DNA from: Amoebophrya sp. A120
Taxonomy: Eukaryota > Sar > Dinophyceae > Syndiniales > Amoebophryaceae
DNA length: 64,000 nucleotides
Direction of reading: 5' to 3'
Assembly (NCBI GenBank): GCA_905178155.1
Contig: CAJINV010000002.1
Location: 4,893,709-4,957,708 of the forward strand
The notes beneath the pieces are model-generated. The model worked only from the letters and a program-made list of their open reading frames with translations. It was not told the origin of the DNA and did not search any database. Positions 10,811 through 23,700 of the stretch are shown here, one piece after another (position 1 is the first letter of the stretch; each line of letters opens with the position of its first letter). The translations under genes and the position numbers were made by a program.

Positions 10811-11735
10811 GATAATTTTCTCCGAGGGAGGGACACTGATTTTTCCTTTTCGGAAGGTCTATATGCGCAACAAGCACGAGAGGACCACAAGCCGCGCCTC
10901 GGCCTCTGGAAATAGACCTTCTACCACTGACATTGACTTTGAATGACAAGAAGATTGCGAATAACTAAATGGTGTAGATAGAAAAGACGTCTCTTCCGGG
11001 GACGAAAGGCGAAAAGGTCGTAAAGGAGTAGTAAAACAAAATTTGTTTGATTTGTGCGCCTCCAGCTGGACTTTTTTCACTATACAGAAAAGTTAAAGTG
11101 AAAGCAGTAAACCACGAAAAACAAGAAAAGCAAATTACGTCAGCACGCAAGAGTACAGAAGCACGACAGGAAAACACAGGGACGAAAGAAACGAAGAGCA
11201 GACGAAGTTTTTTGCGGCACGACACATCTTCAAAGGACCAAACTAGAGCTTTTTCTTTGTAAAAACGAGTCAACACCGAGCGTACGATGAAGACCATCAC
11301 CATGCAGGTCTAGGAATCTAAAATAAACGAATCAGATGGAACAAAATCCCAGTGACATAGCGTACGTAAACCACATCTTCGAACACATGCTTTCAGCCGT
11401 TCACCCTCACCCTCTCCGCGTTTCTTACAAGAGCGTGGCAAGACTACGAAATGGTGAGGCTCCTGTGGTGGAACTTCAGTGAAGGATGATCGAAACAAAC
11501 ACCAAAAAAGCATTTTCAACATCAAAATTCGATTGAAGTACTTGCTTGTGCTATCAATCAAAATGAAGAAAAGCAAAAGTAACGGACGAACGAAATTGGA
11601 AACCTTAGAAATAAAAGTGGGCCAGAAAAAGGTAGGTGGGCCCATCTTTTTGACATTTTGAAAAACTACGATCAAAGAAATCGAAACGCTTTTATGATCT
11701 TCGGCTACACCAGTGCTTTCATACTAACCAAAATC
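10811..11735. other. Intergenic, no gene seen
   Basis: About 0.9 kb between the scramblase start and the end of the giant gene. AT-rich in the middle. Only short ORFs without features; no introner termini. Confidence 0.55.
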
Positions 11736-14700
11736 TCATTGCCCGCTCCTGGCGTGCTTTCTCTGCTCCCTCGCTTCGTCGGCGGATCTTGACATTGCGG
11801 GAAAGATGAATTTCTCCACAATGGCCGTGTCCGGGCTGTATTTCCTGATCGCCACGAGCCAATCCTGCAGGTTCTGCCCGACCAACCCGACCACCTTCTC
11901 CTTCTTGCCGTTCACGTTACTGCCGACGACGAGAAGAAGCTCCAAAACGTCAAAATCTTCCAACAGCAGGTCCAAACTCGGCAACTTGCTACTTTGATTA
12001 GAGTAGAAATTATCATTGTCCCCGGGGGAGGAGGACGTGACAGCACCAAAAGCTTTTGAATCAACAGACGCCGCAGCCACTCGCGCGGCTTCCTCGTGCG
12101 CCGCGGAGGCGAACAGGCCGGTCGGACTGGAAAACAGCCCGTTTTTCGTGCTGCTCGAGAGACTCTTCATTTTCGTGATCATCTCGGCCTGCTTCTGCAT
12201 TTGCGAATCCCGCTCGTGCGACTCGTTGGTGGTGGAGAAATCGCCGCCCGTGCGCTCCCAGATCTCGTGGTCGGTCTTCAGCCGCTCCCGGCTCGCCTCT
12301 TATTGCAGTGAAAAGTGCCCCCCACCCCTGAAATTGCAAAAATTTGTGATGCGAAGTTTCCCAATGAAAACTTTTTGTCATGCATGAAAGGCGTATGAAT
12401 CTTTCTGATGTAGAGTCTCGTCGTGTTTCGCATCGCTTGCATGACAAGCACCGCTCTTGCTGTGATCTTTTGCAATGCAAATTTTTGCTCTTCACGATCG
12501 GAAATCTGTGATGCCGATACATGCAAGAGTGCGAATGTTTCATTTGGAAAGGTTTGCAATACAAATGCTTTCAAGTTCGGGGGTCGGGGCATTTTTCATT
12601 GTAATACTTCCTCCCGGTGCTTCTCGGCGAACTTGCTCGCACGCATCGCCTTCATCTTATCGGCTGGTGAAGACGTCGACCCTTGCGTATTAGAATCAGC
12701 ACCAGCCAAGTCCTTTTCCGCTTCCTTCTCCTCGGCGAGCTTCTTTCGCCGCATCCTTTCCCGCCGGCTTTTCGCCAGCTCGCGCTGTTTCACCAAACTC
12801 TCCTCGCGCAGCCGGTCCGCCACCTCGTCGCGCCAGATCTCCCGGGCGGTTTTCTGTTCGCCAAGTTTTGTCAGGGCCGCGGCGTTCTTGCTGGACACCT
12901 TGCCCTCGGCGAACAGGTGGGTCGGCAGTTGGGTGATGATCTTTTTCGTGACCAGGAGACTCACGCGCTGGTTGATAGCCGCCTTCTGCTCCTCCGTGAT
13001 TTTCGCCAACTCCTCGATGGTCTCGTCGTCTTCGTCCATATCGTCGAAAGCACCGCGACCGGAGCCTTCCGGACGTTCCTCGAAGTTTGAGAGATCAGAG
13101 GAATCTTCGTCCTTCAATAACTCCTCCACACTTGTAGTTGTTCCTATTTCTTTATTTCCACCACTTCCAAACTGTGACGACGCTATTTCCTGTTTCCCGT
13201 ACTTCAACTTCAGGACGTTTTCCGGCCCCAGCATGTCCTCCAGCGCCAGGTACATGTTTCCGCTGTGAAACTCCTTGTGTTTTTGCCGCACGCTCCACAA
13301 CAACTTCCCGGACCGCTCCCGCATGGTGGTCGCTTTTTTCACCGCCTTCTCCGGCGAGCCCTCCGCGATGGCGCGCACGTACCGCGTGCGGGCGTTGTTT
13401 TCGTACTGGAAATCGATGAAGTCGTCGATGGACTCGTCCGTCATCACCTTGCCCGGTTTCATCTGGAACTCCCGTTTTTTCCGCCGCTGCTCGAACTGCT
13501 GCTGCATCGACAGCGGCGCGTGAACGGGCGCGGAAGAGACCCGGAAGGCGGGCTGGAAGTTTTCCTCTTCTTCAGCATCCTCGTCGTCTTCGTCGAGAAA
13601 CTTTTCCTCGTTCGGATCGACTTGGTCTGGCTCGTCGACCGCAAGAAGATCTTGTGCATTCTCATCCTCCTCAGCCGAGTCTAATAATTCCGCGGACCCT
13701 TGCTGGGTCGTGTCCCTCAGAAGTTCTCGTACTACGGAAGTAGTAGAGCCCTTGCTAGCACTACTTCCCTGCTGCCTTTGTACTTGCTCTGCCGCGGAAC
13801 CACGGGCTACTCCAACTCCTCCTGCTGCGCGAGGATATAATCTCTGTGCACCTGTACTACTAGAAGCACCTCCAGGTTTCGTATTTCTCGCCGTCTGTTC
13901 CTCTACCACATCCCGAACGAGGACGGAGGATTTCAGAGATTGCTTCGTCTGGTCCACAAGAGCTCCCCCTGCAGTAGAACTTCGACCCCGCTGTGTCGTA
14001 GTACCCAGCGACGTTTTTGACCCACTTTCTCTGCCACTCACCACAGAAGGCGTGGTTTCGCGAATACTCGACGCGGGCCGGTCGCCCTGGTGGGGCTTCA
14101 TGCCCTTCTTGTGCTTGGCGCGCGTGCCCCGGATGTTGTTACGGATATTGTTATTGCCCTCCTCCGGCACCTCCATCAGATCCATGTCAGATTCGTTTGA
14201 GGAGTTGCCGTTGTGGAGGTCCGACATGAAGTAGAACGGCTTCTCGTTTTTCGTGAATTCCTCCTCCACGTCCGAGTCCGCGAGACAGGAGGCCAGTTCG
14301 AGCTCGTCGTGGTCTACCACTTCTAGTTGTAGCTCTGAGGTCGTGACAAAGTCGAGGTTTCGTTGTTCTTCTTGTTGTGTAGCAGATTCAAAATGATCTC
14401 CGGTCGTAGACGAGAAGAACCGGAATTGATGCGGAACTTCCGTCGACGAGGACGAGGTCTGCTCATTTACAACTCCTGCGTTCATCAACACTCTTCCGCT
14501 TGTTCTTCCAGTTGTCTTATCATTATGGTCATACTCGTGGTTGTGCTGCACCATGCGGAATTCACCGACCGACTCGTCTGTCAAAACAGCGGAGTCTTCG
14601 TGCAAGAAAGCGCCGTCTGCGTCGATTGCAGTATCCTCCACAAAAACAGCATCGTTTTCATCGAAATACGTCCCAAGGTGAATTTCCTGTTCCTCTACCT

Positions 14701-17700
14701 CCTCAGAGTCAGATGACCCCACCGGTTGTTCGTGAAAATAAGCCAAGTCCTGTTCAAGTTGCAGACTATCCACACTGTTGGTGTCATCTTCTGGATAGAA
14801 CATGCTCCCCAGCAGTTCCGCGCCTTTGCTTTCCCTCTCGAAAGAGCTATTACCACCTGCGGCTAGATTTTTCCCTGCTCCACGCGAGGTCGTGGTGCCA
14901 CTTGCAGCTTCCGCATTGTTCCCACCCGCCGGACTCGACATCTGCGAAGAAGATGAGTTTTCTTTTCCAACGAAAACTTTCTTCATCGCGGTGTTGATGG
15001 ACTGCAATAATTGCACTTCCTTCTTCCTCTCGTTCACCCCCACCGTCAGGACGCACCCGCGGCTCGCGTGCAACACCGCGCGGACCAACTGCGTGCGGCC
15101 CCGGTTCCTCGCCGCGATCTTCAAATTGCGCCAGGTCAGCTTCGCGCCCAAATGGGTGTTGGACGGCAGCTTCTCGAGGACAGAAGCCGGGAACTGGGAA
15201 GTAGATATCACGTGCAAATATGCCTGGGTCTGGAAGCTTGCAAACAGGTTCAACATGACACATGAGGTCTGGAATGCAGGATCTAGCATCACAGATTCTG
15301 TGAGATCTGTATCATGCCTATCCTGCATGAGAAACTCACTCCCAAGGTGGTCAAAAATGGACCGCTGTTGGCAATCATGCAACACAAATTTTTGCATGAT
15401 CCAGATCTAGCATGACAAGCTACATCCTTCCAGACCCAGACATATTTGCAATGCATAGTAGAACCGTAAGAACTACCCGCGTCTTTGTTCAGCGTCGAAC
15501 CGGGACTGGAATTCTGCTTGTCGTCTGGATTGTTCTCTCTACTGCTCATCCTCACACTGATTCCAGTTGTTCCATCGACGTCCAAACCGCCGGACGTAGT
15601 TGCAGATGTAGTCGCAGCGTTCGCCACCGCAACCGGTTTGCCGGTCAAAAAGCAGGCGAGCTTCTCCACGTCGAATTTCAGGGACAAATACACGTCCTTT
15701 GACAGCTGCAAACTGTTGTACAGATGTGACCGGTCCCCCAGCTTTGTCATGCTATTCGCCAGCTCCTGCAGATTCATGATTTTCGCACTCGACGCAATGC
15801 TGTTGTCGAACAGGAAAGCCCGTTTTTCGCTGATCTGCTGCAAAAACTGCGCTTGTTTCTCCTCGACCAAGAGCTTGACCGCGTCTTTCGCGGAGGCAGA
15901 ACTGGTCCCGGTTGCAGCCGCCGCGGTGGTCGCGGTGGTCGTGCTGTTCCCGATGATGTTTCCCCCGACCGTCAGCCCAGCGATTTCCTCGAACTGGGGG
16001 CACATTTTCGTGGACAAAAAGATCTCGAAGGACACGTCCTCGTGCGAAAACTCGACGGACAGCTTCGCGTTCATGCACTTCCCGTGGTACCCGCCGTAGC
16101 TGCACGCCTTTTGGTTCGCCATCGTGCGGTTCGACCCGTACCCCCCGAGCAGCGGGGTTTGGAAAACCTTCCCCTCACTCGTTAAAATGATGACGAGAAG
16201 GTCCAGCTTGTTGTTCTTTTTCGTGGAGGAATTGAAGATCGGGAGCAGAACCGGGAGGATCAAGGACGAAATCTCGTAAATATCCATTTCCACCTTCATC
16301 AAACCCGGCTTTTTGGGTTCTTCTCTGTAGTACCTCGCAGCTGCAGAACTGGTTTGGAGGTTCTTGGTGAAAGAATTGTTGTTTGATGTCATCTGCTGTT
16401 GCTGTTGTACAACAACTATCGGCTTCAACCCCAGAATCAAGTGGCTCAAGTTCTTTCCCGCGACGGATTTTTCGTTCTCCTGGTCCGGCGTACTCTGGCC
16501 CGGAACAACAGCTTTTGATGCGCCCGCTGCATTTTTTTGTGCGGATGAAGATAGTACTCCGGACTTGCTCACATTGCCGCCTGGCGTCGTCGACGCTGTC
16601 GTGTTCTTGCTGTTGTAATTCGTTTGTGCAATAGCTTTGTCCTGGATGAAATCGGCGGGTGCGCCGAAGAGAATTTTGTTCCAGCTGGTGTGGTCGTCAT
16701 TCGCCACGTCCACCAGGGACCGGATCAGGTTCCACAACCGGCTCCCGCGCCTCAATTTCCGCACCACCTCGATCCGGCGAATGTCCTTCAAGAAGATGTC
16801 TTTCGTGCAAGTTACCGGCACCTCGGCCCCGTAGTCCCGGATCTCCCCGGAGTAAATCTGCAGGACCAGCTCCTTGTGGTGCAGCGACAAAGATTTTTCG
16901 ACCAGTTCGAAGTACCTTCGGTTGTTCGTTTTCCCTTCGCGGTCGGAGTTGGCGGCGATCCGCGTGGTGCAGTCATTGGGGATTTCCGGAATCGACATGG
17001 ACGCCAGCTGTTTGTTCGACTGGTTGCTGTCGTGTTTGTCCTCTTGGCCTTGTCGTTGTTTCTTTTGCAGAAGCTGACCAGAAGCTGTTGCGGTGGTGCC
17101 AGTAGCACCCACCGCGGCGCCTTCATTTTCGATCAAATGAGTCGCCGCTTCCTGGCGACAGAGTTTCATCTTCTCGGCGAATTTTTCCCGGAGAATTTTC
17201 TCCGACAACTATCAAAATGAAAAATCCCCCCTCCCCATATCAAACCGGAAATTTGTGATGCTGATTTGTGGCCGCAAATCAGCTCTGTATTGCAGAGAGG
17301 CACTGCGGCCAGATCCCCAGGCTAGGTAGGGGCGTATGGGTCTAGTTCAGCATGGCAAACGGCCCCCCTTTAGGCCCAACAGCATGACAAATCGCTTCCA
17401 TAATTATGGGGCGGACGCTTCTGCCCTTGTCTTCTTGCAAGACAGATGCGATTTGTGACCTCAAATCCGCAACACAAATTTTTGCAAACATACCTTTTCA
17501 ATATGGGGAGGGGGGGTTTTTCTTCTCAATAACAACTCAAACCGCGCCATCGTGGTCAGAAAATCGTCGTCGTTGAAGTTCCCCTGGGCGGAATCGGAAG
17601 CGGCTTTGTTGTAGTTCAGATACTGGTATCAAATGTAAAAGTGTCTGGGTCTGGAAACTTGTGATGCTGTGTGGCGTATCATGAGGAGGCGACAATTGCT

Positions 17701-20700
17701 GGCTCAGCATGACAAGTTTCTGAGCTTCTAGGTGTTGCCTATTCTGCATGACAAACTACGTTTCTGCATGACAGAAAAGTATGGCTCTTTGGTAATGTGC
17801 ATGACAGATTTAAGAGTCATGCCAGACAAGCATGACAAACTTGCACTCTTCCAGAACCAGACATTTTTACATTTGATAACTGGTGCGTGTAGCTGTGGTA
17901 GAACGCGGGCGGGAAGGTGATTGTTGTGGTCTATTACAATGAAAAATACCCCCACCCCCGAACTTGAAAGCATTTGTATTGCAAACCTTTCCAAATGAAA
18001 CACTCGCCCTCTTGCATCTATCAGCATCACAGGTTTTCAATCGTGAATAGCAAAAATTTGTATTGCAAAAGACCCCAGCAAGAGCGGCACTTGCCATGCA
18101 AGCTATGCGATACACGCCTACATTCTGCATCAGAAAGATTCATACTCCTTTCATGCATGACAAAAAGTTTTCATTTGGAAACTTCGCATCACAAATTTTT
18201 GCAATTTAGGGGTGGGGGGCACTTTTCACTGCAATATGGTCATGGCCGCGTCGAGTACTGGCGCAGAAGTTGTTGTACAACTTCTGTCGTCCACCGGCGA
18301 AGTAGATAACGCGCCGGTCAATGACACAGCGTTCGTCATGCTGTTCATCCGGCGGCTTTCCCGCAAATCCTCCATCGCATTCTCGTACGCCTCGCGGGAC
18401 TCGTAGTAGGAAGACCCGCGCTTCTGCATGATTTTGTCCGATACGTTTCGGGTCTCGTACTTGTCCGGAAGGATCTGCGGGGAATACTTCTTGTTTGACG
18501 TCAACGTCGTCCCATTTTTCACCACACTTGCGGCCATCTCGCGGAGAATCAGTTCCTCCGCGGAACCGAAGAACCCGACGTTCGATCCCTTGATGTAATC
18601 TTTCGTGCGGGTGTTGAAGTGCCGGCGGAAAAACCGGGAGTGATGCGATTGGTTCACCGACTCGGATTCCGCGTTCAGCAGAGCGGAGGCTCGAGATGTT
18701 GACTGTTGCCCAGACTTAGTACCAGATGAACTGTTGTCACGACCAGCCTTGTAGTTGTCCGCATTTCCCGCACCACTCGCATTTCCCGCCCCACCGCCGC
18801 TCACATTGCTCCCCGCGATGATCGCTTTCTTTCCTGACAGATGGACCGGCAACAGGGATCGCAGCCACTTCGCTTCTTCAAACAGGTACGGATCGAAATC
18901 GTATTCGTCGGCGATAAAGCTCTTCGCCTGCTCCAGTAAAGCAGCCGTGGTGACGATCTTGTTGTGCGTCACGCCCAACGTTGCGAGCGTCGGCGCCGCA
19001 GCGGCGGCAGAAGCGCCGCCGGGTTTATTCATGCCAGATTCGTTGTTCGTCCCCTTGCTATCGCGACCGTGTAAGGATGATCCACCTTCTGCGGAAGTTG
19101 TATACTTTTTCCCATGCGCAAATTGCGTCGTTTTGTCCGCGTGATGAACCAAGTCCATCGCCCGTCGTGCGTATCAAATGCAAAAATGTCTGGGTCTGGA
19201 ATTATGCGCGATTTGTCATGCTGCTTTTCCATGACCCATGAGGTCTGGAATGCAGGACCTAGCATGACACATTCTGCGAGACCTTTCTAATGCCTATCCT
19301 GCATGAGAAACTACCTCCCAACTTGGTCAAAACTGGACGACTTTTGGTAATCACGCAGCACAGATTTTTGCATGCTGCAGATTTAGCATGACAAGTTGCA
19401 ATCTTCCAGACCCAGACATTTTTACGTTTGATAGTGCGTGTAAGTACGCAAATTCCAACAGAGGCTGTACCATGTCCGTCAGTTCCGCCCACTGCGTGTG
19501 GTATGGAGGCGTCAGGATTAAAATCGACAAAGTTGAAATGATTTGCCATGCATAAAATGCAAGGCATGAAGCGCCTGTCTTGCCGGGATGGCAAGTGAGG
19601 CCGACTGTCAGCCTGTTTAGGGTTTGAAATAGAGCTGCTAAAGTAGCACGACAAAAGTAGTCGCTTGTGCCCAAACAGCATGGCAAATTGGATTCCGGTG
19701 CTCGGAAAATTTGTCATGCACCGCTTGGAAATTGGGCTTCCGACTGGTATCTGTTTTATGCATCACAAATTATTTCAACTCTGACGATTTCAATCCTGAC
19801 GCTTCCATATGTGGTTGCGCTGGAATAACCGCCCCGCGAACAAAATCTTCACGTTTTCCTTGTCCCGGAGCGGCTGGCTGATTTCCGGAAATAGTTTCTG
19901 CATCGGGTTGATGATCATGTTTTGCTGCAGTTTTCCGTCAGTCAAGCTGGAGGAAGCCCCAATTGCGAAGATTTCCTTATTGATGGTTGACACATTTTTC
20001 GCGGAGCCGACGACGGTGAACCGGGACTTCGCCAGGTTTGCGTGCGCGATGGACAACTTATTCGAAAAAGCGGAGTCTAAGTTCACCACTTCCACTGGCC
20101 TGCGCACCTTCTGCCCCGTGGCGCCGAGAAGAGTATCGGATACGACTTCCACCTTCGGCCTGTCTAGAGAAATTTCCATTTGCTGGGCGGAGTTGTCGGA
20201 TTTCACGTTGGAAGTTGACATGACCGGATCCCGCAACTCCGACCACTTCTCCATCCTTTTGTCCACGTTGACTTCCAAAGCGTCCTGCGCCTGCAGTAGC
20301 CCGTGTTGATCTCCGACAAAGTAGTCGCTGAGCTGTTGCGACTTGCTGTTGTTTTGACCCGCCAGCTGCAGAATTTTGTCCTGCTGCTTTTTTCGCTGCA
20401 GTCGGAGATTTTCCGGGAGGTACGGAATCAGGTTACTCCCGTCGGGCTTCGCGTTCACGTTCGTGTCCGACCGGAGACCGTTCAACGTGGCGGTGAGCTT
20501 CGCAATGTAGGAATTCTGCTGCGCTTCTTGTTCTGGGGTGAGAGGATTTTTATCAGCTTGGCCAGCGGATTCATCTTGGCCACCGATCTGGTGAAGATCC
20601 TGATCTCTTCCTAACGGAGCGAAAAAGTCGTAATCGCTTGTGGAGAATCTGTCCGTGTAAAAGCTGAAAGGAATGCCGTAAATCAGCGCCAGCCGGTCCG

Positions 20701-23700
20701 CCCACTGCTTGAAACCCCCGTGCCTCCGCTCCGCAGTAAGGATAAAGCCCGGCACGATCTTCCGCGAAGAACCGGCCTCGCCGCTAGACACCGACACGTA
20801 GAAGACCGCCCCCTGGTTGGGATTCTTCAGGAAGATCGCCTGCTCGATGTAGCCCCACCGGAAGAGGTAGAGCTCCCGGGCGTGCTCGAGGTATCAAAAT
20901 GAAAAATCCCCCCTCCCCATATCAAAACGAAATTTCTGATGCTGGATTTGAGTACACAAATCAGCTTTGTATTGCAGGAAAGCATTGCTGCCGGGTCCCC
21001 AGGCTAGGTAGGGGCGTATGCGTCTAGTTGTTCAGCATGGCAAGCGGCTCCCCTTTAGGCCCAGCAGCATGACAAATCGCTTCCATAATGGGGCGGAAGC
21101 TTCTGCCCTTGCCTTATTGCAAAACAGATGTGATTTGTGACCTCAAATCAGCAACACAAATTTTCGGAAACATGCCTTCTCAATATGGGGCGGGGGGATT
21201 TTTCCTCTCAATACGAGGAACTTCTTCTGCATGGCTTCGTCAATCTCCGACACATTGTCCTTCTGCAAATGCGTTTTCCCGTCCGTTCTGTTATCAAATG
21301 TAAAAATGTCTGGGTCTGGAAACTTGTGATGCTGGGTGGCGTCTCATCATGAGGCCACAAATGCTGGCTCAGCATGACAAGTTTCTGAGCTTCTAGGTGT
21401 TGCCTATTCTGCATGACAAACTGCGTTCCTGCATCATAGAAAAACTGAGCTCTTGAATAACGTGCATGACAGATTTAAGAGTCATGCCAGACAAGCATGA
21501 CAAACATGCATTCTTCCAGACCCAGACATTTTTACATTTGATATCTGTCTTTATTAGACGATACATTCCGGTCATGCGCGTCGAGACCCGAGAGCGACGA
21601 CCGCGGTAAAGACTGCAGGTTTTTTGCACTGATCTCTACTTGCGATGAAACAAACAATCCGTTCTTGACATTGCTTTGCTCGTCGGAAGTCAAAACGGAG
21701 CTGGAGTCCGAATTGTTTCCTGCGTTGTGCTGCGAGGATTCCAGCATAAACATCTTGTGCAACCCCTCGGAGAGACTGGGAACGACACCACCAACACCGC
21801 CTGCCGATCCAGCACTCACTCTGGTGTACTGAGTAAGTTGTGCTGGTTGCGCCGCCGGTTGAGGATAATTTTGGTTTTGCTTATTCCGGTTCTTGAACGC
21901 TTCACTGCGGTTGATTTTCAAATTCTTCCCGCCCAGTCGCGGACTCGGCGGCGGCGTATCGAACTTCTTCCGCACAAACAGCCTCTTCTCCACCGCGGCC
22001 ACTCCAGGACTGTTCCGCAGTTGCTCCAAGAGTTCTTGGTTCTTCGAACTTCTACCGGCACTGCTACTGCTTTGCCGTCGGTCGCGGCCATTATTCTCCT
22101 CTAAATTCGCCAATCCGAGACTCAAAACCGCGTCCGTCGCGTTGTTTTTCTTGTGGAGGTCTTGCAAGTCGTGGGCGGTGAGGCCGTTCGGCTGTTCTTC
22201 CAGGGTGAGAATCGTGTTCAAAGCCAAAAGCATGTCGTCTTCATTCTCCTTGGTTTTCGCCTGCTCGAACACGGATGCGTTGTTGCTTCCTCTGGAGTTG
22301 TACGAAACCCGCTCATCACCTCTATTTCTTCCAGATGCTCTGTCCGCCGGTGCACCCGCCTCCGCCGCACTTCCCCTCGCATTTCCAGTTGTGGTCACTG
22401 TCGCCGCATTGCGGACGAACTGGTCCGACAGGGGGGTGTCGGGCGGACGGTGCAACGTCTGACTTTCCTCGCCGACGTGCGCGCCTAATCCGTCGTGGTC
22501 GAAACCTGATCCAGATTGGTTGAAAATGGCCACATTATCGTTGTTGAGAACAAAACCATCTTCTGCCTGATTTTCATTTCTCCCCACGACCTCTGCCTGA
22601 AACAGCGACCTCCCCCGGACCCGCAAATTAACGTTGCCCTGCACCTTCCCGTGCTCAAATGCCTCCTGTGACTTGTACCACAACAGCCCCATCGACGGGT
22701 GCAACACGCAATACTTCCGCCCTTCCTCCGCATACAGTGGGAGGCGAATCCGGAGATACCCTCGGAGAACCGCCGGATCACGGGAGGAGGCGTTGGTCGA
22801 CGCGGACATGGAACCGCCGGACATGAGAGAGTCGCTGGAGTTCAACTTGTTCGGGGTCACCATGCGGAAAAACGCATGGGCCAACTTGAAGGAGGACAAC
22901 CAGTTTTTGAATGTCTTCTCCCGGTTTTGCTGGTTCCTTTTCAAAAACTCCAGCTCCACCTTACGGGCGGAAAGAAAATACAGGTCTTCCGACTTCATGA
23001 TCCTATTGGGATTGTCTATTTTGGAAGTTGCTGGTGACACTGCTGCTGTGTTCGTTGTTGTGCTGTGCACGCCCTCAAGCAGAGGGTTGCTACCCCTTTC
23101 CAGCTCAAATTCTTGCATTAATTCCTTCCCCGAACCCGTCCGCGCAACAATTTCCTCCTCGTCCTCTGAACTACTGCTGCTGCTTTCGCTGTCACTCGAA
23201 GACGGAATGCCGATTTCCGGCATGGTTTGTGCCTGCAGGGTCTTCTTGATGTCGTCCAGCTTCGGCACTTTGAAGTACAGCCGGTGCGGCGGCTCCAGGG
23301 GATTCCGCGGGTCCACGGTTCTGAGACAAAAGCAGTTCTCCCAGTTTTCCTGGCGAAGCTCCACGTCGAGACAGTCCATCTGGACCCGAGGGTTGGTTCT
23401 TGTAGGTTTTTTCGTCCCCACCGTCTCGGCGAAAATAGAACGGAGATTGAGCAGCTGCGGAGGTGCGCCCGATTTATCTTTGCCGTAGTTGCCCGGTAGC
23501 TGTTGAGGATCTCGGAACATTTTAGAACTTCCAGCAGCTCTTTTCGACCTTCTCCCACCGGAAGACGAAAAAGTTCGCCGACTGTCGGAACGCACACTTG
23601 CGCCGCTTTTGCTGGCTCGGGGATCAGTTGTTTTCAGCTCGCCATCGTACTTCCGGTAGAACTTTTTGCGCAACTTCTCCAGCTCGAAGTCCCGCGTCGA

